NCBI RefSeq assembly: GCF_030867145.1
Contig: NC_134427.1
Coordinates: 19,491,001 to 19,555,000 of the forward strand
Length of the DNA stretch: 64,000 bases
Direction of reading: 5' to 3'
DNA from: Opisthocomus hoazin
Lineage: Eukaryota > Chordata > Aves > Opisthocomiformes > Opisthocomidae
The notes under the pieces were generated by a model. That model saw only the letters and a list, made by a program, of their open reading frames with translations. It did no database searches and was not told where the DNA came from. This document shows, piece by piece, positions 1 to 11,900 of the stretch (the stretch's first letter is position 1; every line of letters starts with the position of its first letter). The position numbers and the translations under genes are program-made.

Positions 1-2742
1 AGAAAAAAGATGTATATAATGATTTCTCTATCATTTAATATAACCATTTATTACCTCTAAGTAGTTAAGCCTGCGTACATTTGCTTCTGTATGGTTCCTC
101 TTTAGAATCAGGACACTTGGATTTTTCAAATCGAAGAAGGCCTGAATGCACTTACTTATTTAGGCTCTACGGAACTTCCCTCTGGGAGCAGCGAAGGGCA
201 ACGGCCAAAACCCATTAAATAAAATACTGGTTGCTTCGCAAACAGCGGTCGCTCCCCTGCTGGCCAGGTGCCTGCACAGAGAATTGCAGAATTTTACCAT
301 TGCTGAAACGCCATTTGCCCCACCTCCTAACTGCCGTTAGCGGAGCGCTGCGGCTCCGCGGCCCTCAGCCAGGCATCCCGGGCCAGGCCTGGCCGGCCTG
401 CGGCTGAAGGACCTGAGCCTGCTGAGCTCGGGTGGCCTCGCCCCTGGGGACACGCAACTGACACAGACCTGGCCACAGCAAACCTCGCGCTCTCCACTGG
501 TGTCAGCCCACGGGAGCCCACGGCAGCCCAGCTCCTGTGGCGCTCGCTGCATCAATCTTCTCCGGCTTTGCTTACCTAGAAAGAGATTGTTGTACAGGGA
601 TTTTTTTTTTTTTTTTTTTCTTTTTTCCTCTTAAATTATTATTGGGTTTTTTTTTAGTCTTCAGGGCACTGAACCACAGCTGAATCTGCCTGCAGTTCAC
701 GGGGCTTTAGCAGAAGAGGTTTGATACATTGACAGCCTACTCGGGAGCGCTCAGGGGTGAGCTGTGGTGAGCTCACCGAAAGGTATCGGCGGCACCGTTG
801 CCACCCCTCCCTTCCTCCAGTTTGCTACCAGTGCACTCCCAGCAGGTGCAACACAGCTGCTCCCCTGCAGAGCCCAGGAACTGAAATTGTTCCTAGAACA
901 CTGAAAGTAAAAGCATTTCTCATTTTTGAGGTTTTGGTTGTTGGACCGGGTTTGTTGGGGAGGAGGGCTTTACAGCTTTGATACAGAAACCACAAGGATT
1001 TTTTCTTCACACAGACCTGCCCACGTGCTGCAAGCCGTGAGAACAGATTCGAGGGAAGAAACAGTCTGAACTCAACAGCAATCAAGAAGAGCCAGACTTT
1101 TCTAGCTGGGGTAGCTTAAAAAGCTGTAACAAGTGTTTTATTCTTCTCTAGTTAAAGGCCTAAAATCAAACACTACCTGCTTCCTGTGGTTTTTGCCCCT
1201 ACCCTTTCCCTCCTGCCCGTTAGCAGTTCGGTGTGCACAGCCTGCAAACGCCAGTAAAAACCAAAGTCACTATAGTTTGGTTTGTTTGCTCTTAAGAGGC
1301 TGAACTTCCCTAGTTTGCTACAGGAGCACAGTTACCCTGCTGCGCTTCAAAAGCTGAAGTCAAAACTCAGCGGAAGCACAGCTTCTAAACAGTGAACGGC
1401 ATTCCCAGAAAACATCCACCCACCGACAGCGTTTGTAACACGGCTGCCATCCCACGATGGCCAACCTGAGATGGCTCCTCTTTTGCCAAATTAAAACAAG
1501 GAGGAAAAGAAATTTTACTTTTGAGCTTGTCTCGTGGCTTTCCCTTCCACCTGCTCAGACACTTCTGTTGTGTGCTCCTTCTCCCCAGTGCCAGCTCTCT
1601 TCTTCCATGGAGGCCAAGAAAGAAAATGACACTTTAACAGCAGAAAGGACTGATGGAAGCTGTTGCTTCTCATCCTATTTAACTTCTTTAAAAGCAAATC
1701 TCACCTTTTAGTATGTCTGACGCACCTGAGTTAAGGTTTTCAAGGTGTTTTTTTTTATTTTGTTGGGGTTTTTTTCCCACCCCCTCCTTTCCATTCCTCC
1801 TTCTGACCTGGCAGGGAAGACACCCAACAGGTCAGCACAGTGCTGCTAGCAAGAGAGACCTGTGGGTGTGTTCCACCTGGGTGCAGCACCCCAGCCCTAC
1901 CATACAACCTGGGAGGGCAGGGTGCTCTCTCTATGCCCTCGATCACGTCATTCTACTGGAAAGCCCCAAACTCAGGGTACTGGCAAGGTACTTGCCTAGG
2001 CAGTGAATGCGTAAAAATGCATTGAATAATTACTACTGGAGCAGGAGTTGCCACTTAGAATCCCAGTTCAGCACAGCAAGAAAAGCACTACTGGGGAGGG
2101 GGGAATAATTTAAATTACCAAATAACTACTGTTTTCTTCTATAAATCCCACAGAGTATTCCTCGCTATTGAACTAGGTTCAAGAACATAAGAAAGAAAAT
2201 TCAGGTGTGTGCATACCATGTCAGTAAACTTCTCCTGTGGAGTTGGCCTTATGGAGGAAACGGTATCTGTGCTGCCTTTACACCTTCCTGGTAATAAACA
2301 GCTGACACAAACCAAGTTGTCCTCTTTCTTTCTCTCTGTCTGCCCATTTGTCACACTACTAAAGCATCCCTACTGTGGCTTCAATGCCCAGCGTGGAGCT
2401 ACGGATTTACTCGCAAGAGGACATGTACAGTACCCTGGCATGTGCCAGCCCATTCAGCTCTCTGTGCGCTCTCGCCTGTCTCGTGGAGCCCCTCATTGCT
2501 GCTTCCTGCCTCCTTACAACATCTACATGCACCCTCACTCACTCTCCTTCAGGTCTGTAGCCCCCAGTTCTGACAGGTGAATTGGAACAGAACATTGCTT
2601 TCCAGGGTCTGTTCTGGTGTCCAAAGCAACGTGGGAGGCTGTTCACAACGGGAGGATTGCTCTCCCTGCCGTCACACTGAGTTCACTTAGTAAAGTACGT
2701 TTGGTTAGTAGAGTTCATCACCGCTTGGCCCGCTAGAAGAGC
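1..2742 (-). other. RAB39B: RAB39B 3' UTR and downstream flank
   Basis: No coding signal is seen. Most of it is probably 3' UTR, because RAB39B transcripts have long 3' UTRs in mammals (recalled). AATAAA on the minus strand occurs at 1754-1759, 1137-1142 and 47-52, and I cannot tell which is used. A 19-base T run lies at 601-619. The short ORFs here look random. Confidence 0.4.
601..619. repeat. T19 homopolymer
   Basis: Nineteen T followed by C and a T6 run. It is an A tract on the RAB39B transcript strand, within the probable 3' UTR or flank, and may be a microsatellite or a retroposon poly(A) remnant. Confidence 0.9.
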
Positions 2743-3169
2743 TCAGCACAAGCATCGCCTATCTGATTTCACCACTTCTTCTGAAGAGTGCACTACGTTT
2801 GGGACAAACCCGCTCTTTACCCCTTCCCATCCCTCCTGGATTGAAATTTCCCCCCTTTTAACAAGCTCGTATATATCTCGAGTCAGATCCGTGAAGGCCT
2901 TCTCCACGTTAATGGCGTCCCGAGCTGAGGTCTCAATGTACTTCATACCATACGCAGCGGCCAGTTTCTCAGCCTCATGCCTGCTGACTTGCCGCTGCGT
3001 GTCAAGGTCACACTTGTGACCTACCAAAACAAAGACGATCTGGTACGGCTGGACGTGCACCTTGGTCTCCTCCAGCCACTCGTGGACGTTCTGGAAGGAC
3101 CTGCGGTTTGTAATGTCAAAGAGGAGGAGTCCGCCAACCGAGTTCCTGTAGTAGGCTCTGGTGATGGAC
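2743..3169 (-). CDS. RAB39B: RAB39B coding exon 2 (terminal)
   Basis: This exon completes Arg72 and encodes residues 73-213 plus TGA. It carries the HKCD and ETSA nucleotide-binding motifs and the hypervariable tail ending in CLC. The acceptor reads CGTTTCCAG|G. The 3' UTR follows to the left. Confidence 0.97.
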
Positions 3170-6100
3170 CTGGAAACGAATGAGCCACAACAAAAGTATA
3201 AGTTACAGCTCTTTGGGAAGACGCGCAGAGCGAGTTTCATGTGGGGTTTTGTTTGTTTGTGTCTTCTGATTTTTTTTTGCTTAAGCCAAATGTAGCCCTT
3301 CTGAGTGTATGTCTTTGGTTAAGCAAGCAGCGTTGGCACCACCCTGTCCACCCTGCAGAGAAGGCCATTCAGGCAACGTCTTACCACTTTGTAGAGCTTG
3401 TCATTCAAAAAGACAACTAATCTTGGCTTAAAAATTTCGTCCTTGGGTAACTGCCCCACTAATTTATTATAGCCCTGTTCAAAATCCCCGCCACCGGTTT
3501 TGGTCTCTGTTTTCTACCATGGATTTCTGTATGCCCCATGCTGTTGTCTAACCCACTGGTTTAGAAGCACTGTGACAAATTAAAGGATCCATTTGAAACC
3601 AAACACCCACTCTCTGACAGACACATAAAAGAAGAAGGCTACAGATTCAGAAGACAGAGCACGAGGTCGTAGCTCCCCTCCATACACCCAGGGCCTTTGC
3701 ATGGGGACATCCACCGACCCCTGTGTTCTCTCCCCTACACTACTGGTCAAAACGACGGCACCGTGACAGCTAACGCACTGACAGGAGTGGCCAGTCCGAC
3801 CCCCCCGAGGAACAGCAAAACGATACAACAGGTTCCCTGGGGAATCGGCACTACTACTGGCCTTGTTCCTGCCAAACACTGACAGCACTGAACAGCCACC
3901 AAGAAGACCATGAGCCGCGGCTTCCACAACTCTTCCGAAGGGCAGACTTCAGCGCAGCCAGAAGCAGCACAGGAACTCAGCTAACGGAGCGTGATGGAGT
4001 GAAGCTGACGCCACGGGGCTGAGCAGAGCTACAGTTCAACGACTACTACACGTGGAAAAACCAAGAAGCTGTAAAACCCTGGTGCTTCTGCAAAGTCATG
4101 GATTTGTTCTAAATTCAGAAGCAATAATCGATTTCAGTCCCTGGAGGAATTCACATTTGGACCTGAACTTCCCTTGCCGGGAAAACATAAGCACTGCTGC
4201 ATTTTTACCCTGGGACCAGTCCTTTTTTCGACATGCCAGACTGTTGTTAGGATTATTTGGTCCTGTAGTGCGTGTACCTAGCGAAACTGTCCCAAGAAAG
4301 GACGAACTGGAGTTTTCAAGGATTGCTTTCTCAATAGACATTCAGTGATGGGTGAAAATCCACAGCCAAAACTGAAGAATGCCAGAAGAGGGGTAAAAAA
4401 AGAGTTGGCTGCTTTTGGATAATTCCTCCTCTCCCAATTATCTGGCCGAGGGACAACAGTAGCTCTGCACATTTGGCACTGAGGGAATTAGATCATCTGC
4501 CTTTTGCTATCAAGCCAGCTGCAAACAGATATTGGCGCTTTGGATTCACCCCCAAGCTGTCACAGGCATTTCTGCTTCTCCCTTGTGTTCGGTGCTTCAG
4601 CCCTGGCTCCTCCTGCCAACATCAACACTGCCCCAGGTACCCGTGAAAGACGTGACAGGATCTAAGCTGAACGCTGCTTTGAGGGAAAACTAGGTGAAGG
4701 TCTCGGTGCGTTTTCCTAAAGCCTTTTCCACAGATTGTTTTCCTTACCGACCCGCAGGATGCAAACCGTATTGCCTTCACGCTCTACACAGCTCCCCAGT
4801 TCCCTTCCAAGACTCCTCCCGCCATGCTCATGCAGAGCAGTACGGGGATTTGCATCTATTTTGGCCAAGTTTCAACATAAAGATACTGCCTCTGGTTGGG
4901 AACTCTCCCCTGCTCTCTACTCGCGTACTCGGGGACTCTCGTACCCAGGGCCCACGGCTGTTTGTCCGAAGCAGCGCCATCGGCTGGAAGGAAACAGCTC
5001 TTCTGTAGGTGGTGGTACATGGTTCCAGGGAGCGAGGGCTGCACATGCTTTTGCTTTTGTTAGCATTACACAACAGCGCGTTTCAGATAAGGAAATCACA
5101 GCATTTGAGCAATCCAGAGATGGGCAAAACCTGCTGGGTCCAGGAAGAATTGGACCCTGCTCTTCCACATCGCCAAAGCAGCCTCAGCGCTGCCCCAGGC
5201 AGCACGTTTTGGGGCTGGATCTGGCAAAATAGAACGGGACATGCTTAATTGTAATTTAAGCCTTGACTGCATGGAAATTGCTTCTAATTTATGGTGAGCG
5301 AAAGAGCTCACAGCGGGGGTCAGGAAGAGCAGAAATGCAGCACAGCTGCAGACCAGAGAATGCCAATAAGGTGTCTTCAGAATAACTACGGTGGGTTGTT
5401 CCTTGTGGGGCAGCGTTAAACTACTCCAAGCAGACTGGAAATGCCCAAATCGGAGAACTCTGTGAAAAAGCAGAGCTCATTCTTATTAATTTCCTTTGTA
5501 AGAAATTCCCTGTGCTATGACAAAAAAAAGTTGAAGGGTTCTGGAGAGCATCTGCACCATCGCACTTCTTGCCTATGCCCACAAGTCTGAAAGGCTTCAG
5601 CTTATTCCAGTAATAGCTACATCTTGCCTTTCGCTGAGAAAAATAGCTTGCACGAGGAGCCCAAGAGCTGCTGTCTGTACAGGGCACGATTCGGCACAGG
5701 GCTAACGGTGATTTGAAAGGGACAAACACAAAACAGACTTTTTGCCTGATTTTTTCATACTCCAGAGTGCACCATAAAGGCACCTGGGTTTGCTCACTTC
5801 CGTCTACCTTTTCACATCGGGAATTCAAGCCTGCGCTTTGGCAAGGGCATTTCAAAATTGCACAACGTGGGTTTTTTTTAAGGGGCTGCTCCTGCCCCTT
5901 AGACTCTCCCTGCCTTCAAACACAGCTGCCCATTGCAGCAGCTCAGCCTGCCCTTGCGCTGAAGGTCGCCTGCCCATCACGTTTACAACCCGAGCGCCGG
6001 GCCAGGTCAGCCACCAGCACTAAGGGGACACAGCCTCCAGGGCCCCGAGCTTCCCAGCGCATGAACGAGAGGAGACCAAAGCCAACCAACAGCTTCTGCT

Positions 6101-7597
6101 CTTCACAGCAAAGGCAGAAGCAGGGGACGGCACCCAGCCGTGTTTCCTACAGACCTCAGCCCCAGAGCCAAAGCTGGAAGCTGATGCAACTGCAAGTGAA
6201 AGCACCTCCTCTCTCAGCAGAATTAAGCAGCAGCTCCTCACCCTGAAAGGCTGCGAGGTAGCAAAAGAAAACCTGTCAGTGGGTAAGGGCCGACTACTGC
6301 CCGTCCTGGGCCAGATGCCAGCGCCACAGATGTGACGGAAGGCGGTGAGCGGGGTGGGAGCAGGGGAGGTTCCATCTATTGAATGAAACCAAAACATTCC
6401 TCCAGCGAGCCATGACAGCACAGCAGCTATGTGGAGCTGCGCAGAGACATGGAGCAAGGAGCAAGATGAAAGAGCAGACAAGGGGCAAAGCCGCATGGAA
6501 AATACAAGCGGCCAGGAGGCTGGGAGCTGAGGGTACGCTCACATCCCTGCCAAACGAGCACCGTCCGAGCAGCACGCGTGCCGTGACAGCACCATCCCCC
6601 TGCTTCGCCGGGGCCCAGCCCGCTCCAACCACAGCTGCTGTTTCCACCAGGCAGTTCGGTGGGGAACTCTCAGCACCATCCCACGCGCTGCCTTCGGTTT
6701 GTTCCTCATCGAGCGTTGGTCACTGCTGGTTAACCTCCCCGCAGCGTGCCGGTGCAGTGCTTGGCGTGGCGCCCCGCAGATGGCCCCGGCCTTGCTCCGT
6801 CCTGCGGCCAGCTGAGCTCCGCTGTGGAGGACGGGACCGCATCTTCCACGGCCTCCAGCCGGCCTCCACGGGTGCTGGGCCCTGAAATGCCCCGGTCACT
6901 GCCCCCGGCCCTGAGAGACCCCAGTCACTGCCCCCGGTCCTCAGACACGCCAGTAACTGCCCTCAGCCCTCAGAGACCTCGGTAACTGCCCCCGGCCTTG
7001 AGACACCCCGGTTACTGCCCTCAGCTCTCAGACACCCCAGTAACTGCCCTCAGCCCTCAGAGACCTCGGTAAGAGCCCCCGGCCCTGAGAGACCCCGGCT
7101 GCAGCCCCAGCACCGAGCGGAGCAGGCGCGGGCCCCGCCGACGGCCGGTGAGCACCCGCAGGCCTCCCGCACGCCCGCCCCGCACCGCGGCCATTCGGGG
7201 CGCACACGGATCCCCGCGGTACGCGGATTTTTTTTTTTTTGAGAGGGGGCAAAAATAAAAGGGAAAAGAAGGGGGAGCGCAGGGTGCAGCCGGGCTCCTC
7301 TTTGTCTCGCCCGCCGAACGCCTCAGGCGGCGGCGCGCAGCCCCCCCCCCCCCCCCCCCCCCCCCGGCCCCGCCGCCCTCACCGGAACCGCTCCTGCCCG
7401 GCCGTGTCCCAGATCTGCAGCTTGATCCGCTTGCCCGGCTCGATCTCCACCAGCCGGGAGAAGAAATCCACCCCCACCGTGGGGTCGGAGATCTGGGCGA
7501 AGCGTCCCTCGGTGAAGCGGCGGATGAGGCAGGACTTGCCGACGGTGGAGTCGCCGATGACGATCAGGCGGAATTGGTAGAGCCAGATGGCCTCCAT
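2743..7597 (-). CDS. RAB39B: RAB39B, small Rab GTPase (two coding exons, join 2743-3169 and 7383-7597)
   Basis: The spliced product is 213 aa, the usual RAB39 length, encoded by 215 + 427 nt. Rab39B is a neuron-enriched Rab GTPase of the Golgi/endosomal and autophagy pathway (family knowledge). Visible motifs: P-loop GDSTVGKS at residues 15-22, switch I Thr40 in [15 protein letters not shown] at 63-69 with catalytic Gln68, the guanine-specificity motif as HKCD at 123-126 (His in place of the usual Asn, as in RAB39 proteins I recall), ETSA at 151-154, and a C-terminal CLC for double geranylgeranylation. The start [10 protein letters not shown] and end RRCLC fit RAB39B; RAB39A begins METIW and ends differently. 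From memory, only about four conservative changes separate it from the human protein. The intron (7382-3170) splits Arg72 after two bases, with GTGAGG donor and TTTCCAG acceptor. No frame damage is seen. Confidence 0.97.
6869..7100. repeat. 29-bp minisatellite, 8 units, in RAB39B intron 1
   Basis: The anchor triplet ACT recurs at 6898, 6927, 6956, 6985, 7014 and 7043, exactly 29 bases apart, with a diverged unit before the series and one after it. Units alternate between CCCCCGGCC and CCCTCAGCC cores. The third and sixth full units are identical, and units 1, 4 and 7 resemble each other, so an 87-bp (3 x 29) higher-order period is visible. Confidence 0.93.
7341..7365. repeat. C25 homopolymer
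   Basis: There are 25 consecutive C on the plus strand (G on the RAB39B transcript strand), followed by GGCCCCGCCGCC and then the 5' splice site at 7382. A run of this length is likely polymorphic and error-prone in sequencing, so its exact length is uncertain. Confidence 0.95.
7383..7597 (-). CDS. RAB39B: RAB39B coding exon 1
   Basis: This exon encodes residues 1-72 (the last codon is split, CG|G). It holds the P-loop, switch I and the DTAGQE part of switch II. The ATG is at 7597 and the donor GTGAGG begins at 7382. The exon lies inside a CpG island, and a 25-base C run (G run on the coding strand) begins 17 bases inside the intron. Confidence 0.97.
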
Positions 7598-8039
7598 GCT
7601 GCCCCGGCGCCCGCCTCAGCGCCCGCCCGCCGCCGCCGCCGCCGCCGCCGCGCCGCTCATGCCCGGCCCGGGGACCCGGGGGCGGCCGCGCCGCCGCTCG
7701 CCCGCAGGGGGGCGCCGCAGTGCTCAGGCGGGCCCCACGGCGGCCGGCGCGGGCCCCTGCCCGGCACCCCGCAGCCCCATCCCCGCCCAGCGCCGGGCCC
7801 CGCCGCCCGGGTGCCGCCCGCTCGGCCCCGAAGACCCGACGCTCCCCGCGTTCCCTGCGGATGCGGAACCCCCTCGCCGGTGCTGGGATGCGGGGATGGA
7901 GGCGCGGCCCGAGCGCCGGGCGTGCCGCGATGCAATGGCGGCCGCGCTCTACCGCACTGCCGCGAGGAGCCGCCACCCCCGAAACGCGGGCGCTGCGGGA
8001 GCGCGGCGGGGGCGGGGCCGGGCGGGACCGCGCGGGGCG

Positions 8040-8185
8040 GCCGGGGGGAGCCGGGGGCTGAGGGGGACGCGGGGCTGAGGGGAGCCGGAGGCTGAGGGGG
8101 ACGAGGGGCTGCGGGCTGAGGTGGACACAGGGCTGAGGGGAGCCCCGGGTCTCTGAGGGACATGAGGCTGAGGGGAGCCGTGCCG
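8040..8185. repeat. 17-bp GC-rich minisatellite upstream of RAB39B
   Basis: GCTGAGGGG-type units recur with GCTG at 8057, 8074, 8091 and 8108, a phase slip, then 8115 and 8132 and a degenerate tail to about 8170. The unit length is 17 bp, with diverging copies. Confidence 0.8.
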
Positions 8186-8483
8186 AGCCGAGGGCCAGGG
8201 GGGAGCTGGGGCCCAGGCAGACCCCACAGCTAAGGGGGTGCAGGCCACGGCTCAGCTGTCTCAGCTCTTTTTCCAGAGTGAGGGGGATTGAGCAGGGCAC
8301 GCAACACCTTCCCGTGTTTTAAACCCAAGTCCCGTTTCTGGAGAGATTCGGGCTCCTCACTCCTCACTGCGTTGGGGGCTTCGTTCCCGTCGACATCGCA
8401 TGGGGGGGCCCAGGGGTGCCTGGCACTTGTGGAGGGGCTCTGCATTGCCGCCATGGCGCTGGGCACCCACACCCAGCGAGCCT

Positions 8484-8957
8484 TCACAGAATCCCAGAAT
8501 GGTCGGGGTTGTAAGGGACCTCTATGGGTCATCTGGTCCAACCCTCTGTCAAAGCAGGGTCACCCAGAGCAGGCTGCACAGCACCATGTCCAGGCAGGTC
8601 TGGAATATCTCCAGAGAAGGAGACTCCACAGCCCCTCTGGGCAGCCTGGGCCAGGGCTCCGTCACCCTCAGAGTGAAGAAGTTCTTCCTCATGTTCAGAC
8701 GGAACTTCCTCTGCTTCAGTTTGTGCCCGTTGCCCCTTGTCCTGTCACTGGGCACCACTGAGAAGAGTCTGGCCCCGTCCTCCTGACACCCACCCTGCAG
8801 ATATTTATAGGCATTTCTAAGGTCCCCTCTCAGCCTTCTCTTCTCCAGGCTGAACAAGCCCAGCTCCCTCAGCCTTTCCTCGTAGGAGAGATGCTCCAGT
8901 CCCCTCCTCATCCTCGTAGCCCTCCGCTGGACTCTCTCCAGTAGCTCCTCCTTGTCT
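8484..8957 (-). mobile_element. CR1 LINE, 3' fragment
   Basis: Read on the minus strand, this is the terminal part of a CR1 retroposon. It contains the end of ORF2 and the conserved 3' stretch ending in the CATTCTGGGATTCTGTGA-type terminus at 8484. A remnant reverse-transcriptase C-terminal frame runs through it without a stop (motifs [19 protein letters not shown] and [17 protein letters not shown]) and stops near 8549. The element is 5'-truncated at about 8957, as most CR1 copies are. It lies just upstream of the RAB39B promoter. Confidence 0.92.
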
Positions 8958-11900
8958 GGAGGGGACCGTGGTAACGGTGAGGCATCGTACATGGACCCAT
9001 GAAGCCCAGAGTATCAACATGTGCGTATATAGTATGTGTGTGCATATATATATGATGTGTGTACAGTTTGAAAAATGAATAGTTACAGACATTAAATACC
9101 CAGCGACTTAAATACCACAAATCTTACCAAAACCATTTTCCCTCGCTCCACCCGAGCAGGTTCTTGGCTCCGCAGGGCAAAGCGCAGGAACCCAAGGTGC
9201 AGTGACCATCACGCAGCGTCTACGCAGATACCTCGGACCGTAAGTGCCTGCCCCATCACGGCCCCGTCCCACCGCCATCGCAGCACGCGGCCGTGCTCGC
9301 CTGGCTCCGTGGGATGCGGCTGAGCTCCAGCGCCGGCTCCTTCAGCGCTTCCCAGAGCAGAGTTTTGATCTCTGGAAGGGAAAATGAGCATGCATATTAT
9401 TAAAAAGTGACTAAAATTTATGTATCAAGTATTATAAACACGAGGACTATTGACGCTTCTTCTTTTTTTAAATTTATGAAAGCGTTGGTGGTTTTTTTGT
9501 AAATAAAGATGGTTTCCTTAAAAAGAGCTGCTCCTGCATGACCATGATCTAAATAAACACATTCAGAGTGGCTATTATATTCACTAAATCATCAAAAAAA
9601 GGAGATTTATATAGGTATGAGCTAGTTAGCCAGCTTGCAAATTGGACTAGGATGTAAGAGAGAGAACATTTCCAGTCTGGAGGAATAAATGGCAAGGATT
9701 TTTTTCAATATCCTTCAAAATAGAATATATTTATCACAAAATAACCCCAAAAGATCCTATTTTAAAGTACCTCGGGACAGGAAGTAAAGCTGATGAAGCC
9801 ACAGCGACAGAACCGGTGCAACAGAAAAATATTAAACCTATAAATCCGCGTTAGCAGTACATTAACCCGTGACTCACTGCCAGTGATGCTTTGCGGGGAT
9901 CTGTCACACTTTGCTGTACGATTTCTGAGCGTTCGACGCCCATTAGTTCCAGCCCACAACGAACTGTGGTTTCCCTTAGCTGGTTTTCCCTCCTCCCCAT
10001 GCACTCGCGCACGCAGTGGCCGTGTCCCCATTCCTCCACGGGTCCGGCTGCGCGCGGGCAGGCGCGAGGCACTCGGCAATGCCCCACAAGCCAGCCCTCG
10101 GCGGCATCTCCAGGCTTGCGGGGCTGCGAGGGGCCAAGGGCCACGCCGAGGGGTGGGCTGGTGCCCAGCCGACGCTGTCGCAGGCGGAGGAGTTCCTGGA
10201 GCGTCAGGGACCTGCTTTCCCCAGCAAATCAACCCGCAGGGTCCCATGATGCCGGTAGTGTTTTCATCATCTCTGAACACACGCACAGAGATGAACACTC
10301 ACTGCGTGACTAGGCAGCCACGATGTTAATTAGCAGCAACTGGGAAGGTGGGAGAAAATGAGATCCTGGGAGAGCCTTTGTTCTGGTACCGTTTTAGAAA
10401 AATGGAAAACCTGGTGTCTGAAAGCGAGCGAGACGGGAAATAACCTAGATTTGATGCAAAAACAGGTTTGTTGGCTGGGGACGGGGCGGTGGGACGCCAC
10501 GGGCAGGGCCCAGCCCTGCTGCCCTGGAGCCCAGAGGAGCTCCCGCGTGGGCAGCTCCGCTGTGCAGCCTGCGCAAGGCGTGAAACGTCCTCGCACTGGC
10601 CACTGGAGTGGGCACTCCTTATTCAGTAAATTTATTTTAAGGCAGGAAAGCTGGGGCAAAAGCGGGCAAGGGCTGGGGAACAACACCCTCGCTACCCCGT
10701 GCTGCCAGAGCATTTCCATTACCTTCCTCTCAGCGTTAGGTCACGAAGCTCAAAGCAGAGGCTTAGGAGGGGCGTTCGCGACCCCAGTTCCAACCCGTTT
10801 CGTGCTGGTGGGCAGTGAGTGCAGTGCATGCTCCAAGTGGCAGGAACCACTGCCACGCCGCCCCATGCTGAGAGCCCACTCGGCAGCCCCCGTGGCTGGG
10901 GTTGGACAGTTTCAAGGCAGGCAGCTCCTCGCGGGCAGGAGCTCTCTGCCCTGAGGCCCAGGCTCGCTGTGGCTGGGCCACAGAGAAGGCACCGAGCACG
11001 GGCAGGGGTGGCCGGGAGTCAGACACCTCCCCGGACACCAGCACTGCGACCCACAGAGGTATTTCCCTCTACATAGTTTGCCGCTCAGTTGTAGTTTAGT
11101 TTTTCTCCAAAACCAGCCAGTGCCCTTCACGCCCCGTGGGTGAAGCCACCCCTAAGCCCGTGGCAGCTCTGCGAGGAGCAGAGTGCATCAGCACCGCACG
11201 CACCATGCAATTTTAATGCCCTTTCAGTTTCCAAGGCTACAAAACCCAATCGATCAGACACAATCCCCGGCTGCGGGGCCGGCTGTGCGGGAGCTGCCCG
11301 AGATGGCCCGTGCCTGGGAAGGCGCAGCGATCGCAACGCGCTGGGGAACCAGAGCACCCGAACCCGAGGGCTGCCGTCCCCGGCCCTTGCGGGTTTTATA
11401 TCTTTTATACGCAATGGAGCTGCTCATCGCCGCAGAGATAAACTGCACCCGAGCAGAGCCCTGCGAGTCAGCGCTACCAAGCAGGCCAGAGACCGGCTGC
11501 TCACTGAAAGCGGTTACAGGACACACAGCGGGGTGACGGGGGTGATGAGAACAGGGCTGGCTAACCACACGGAGCAAACAATTTATGAGCTAGTTTCAAA
11601 AAACATCCTTGTTAAATTAGGCCTGCCCGGGAGATATGACACGGGACAGATCGCACTGTTGACAGGGACGGGAGTGTGCCCATAACCTCTCAGCTGATGT
11701 GTGCCACCGTAAAACCCAGGACAGAGGGAAGGTATTAAGCGAATTAAAGTTTATTCTTTATGTGATGCCCACAGTCAGTCAGGGTGATGCAGACAAGCGT
11801 GAAGCCAAGGGCACCACGCAGCGCTCAGGAACTGACAGCCCAGCTGACAGCAGGCACTGGGAGCGTAATTTAGGACTTTGTGACGAGGTGACAGCCTTAG

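Larger units (their letters stand above)
3170..7382 (-). other. RAB39B: RAB39B intron 1
   Basis: The boundaries are GT at 7382-7381 and AG at 3171-3170 (minus strand). The promoter-proximal end holds the C25 run (7341-7365), a 20-bp A/T patch at about 7227-7240 and the 29-bp minisatellite (6869-7100). The rest is ordinary single-copy sequence with no convincing exon. Confidence 0.85.
7100..8060 (-). promoter_or_regulatory. RAB39B: CpG-island promoter of RAB39B
   Basis: The segment is extremely GC- and CpG-rich (CCGCC, GCGGC and GGGGCGGGGC throughout) and covers the first exon and the sequence upstream of the ATG at 7597. No TATA box is evident, as expected for a CpG-island promoter. A GCCGCCATT (YY1-type) motif occurs on the minus strand near 7933-7942. 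The transcription start cannot be placed from sequence alone. Confidence 0.8.

Noticed and set aside
7098..7125. CAGCACCGAGCGGAGC as a REST (RE1) site near RAB39B
   Set aside because: Only the left half matches the RE1 consensus; the GGACAGC half is missing.
7323..8300. 325-codon minus-strand ORF across the RAB39B island
   Set aside because: It overlaps exon 1 in a different frame and has Pro/Arg/Ala composition typical of GC-rich DNA read in a random frame.
8549..8992. 147-codon minus-strand ORF
   Set aside because: It is the remnant CR1 ORF2 end, not a host gene.
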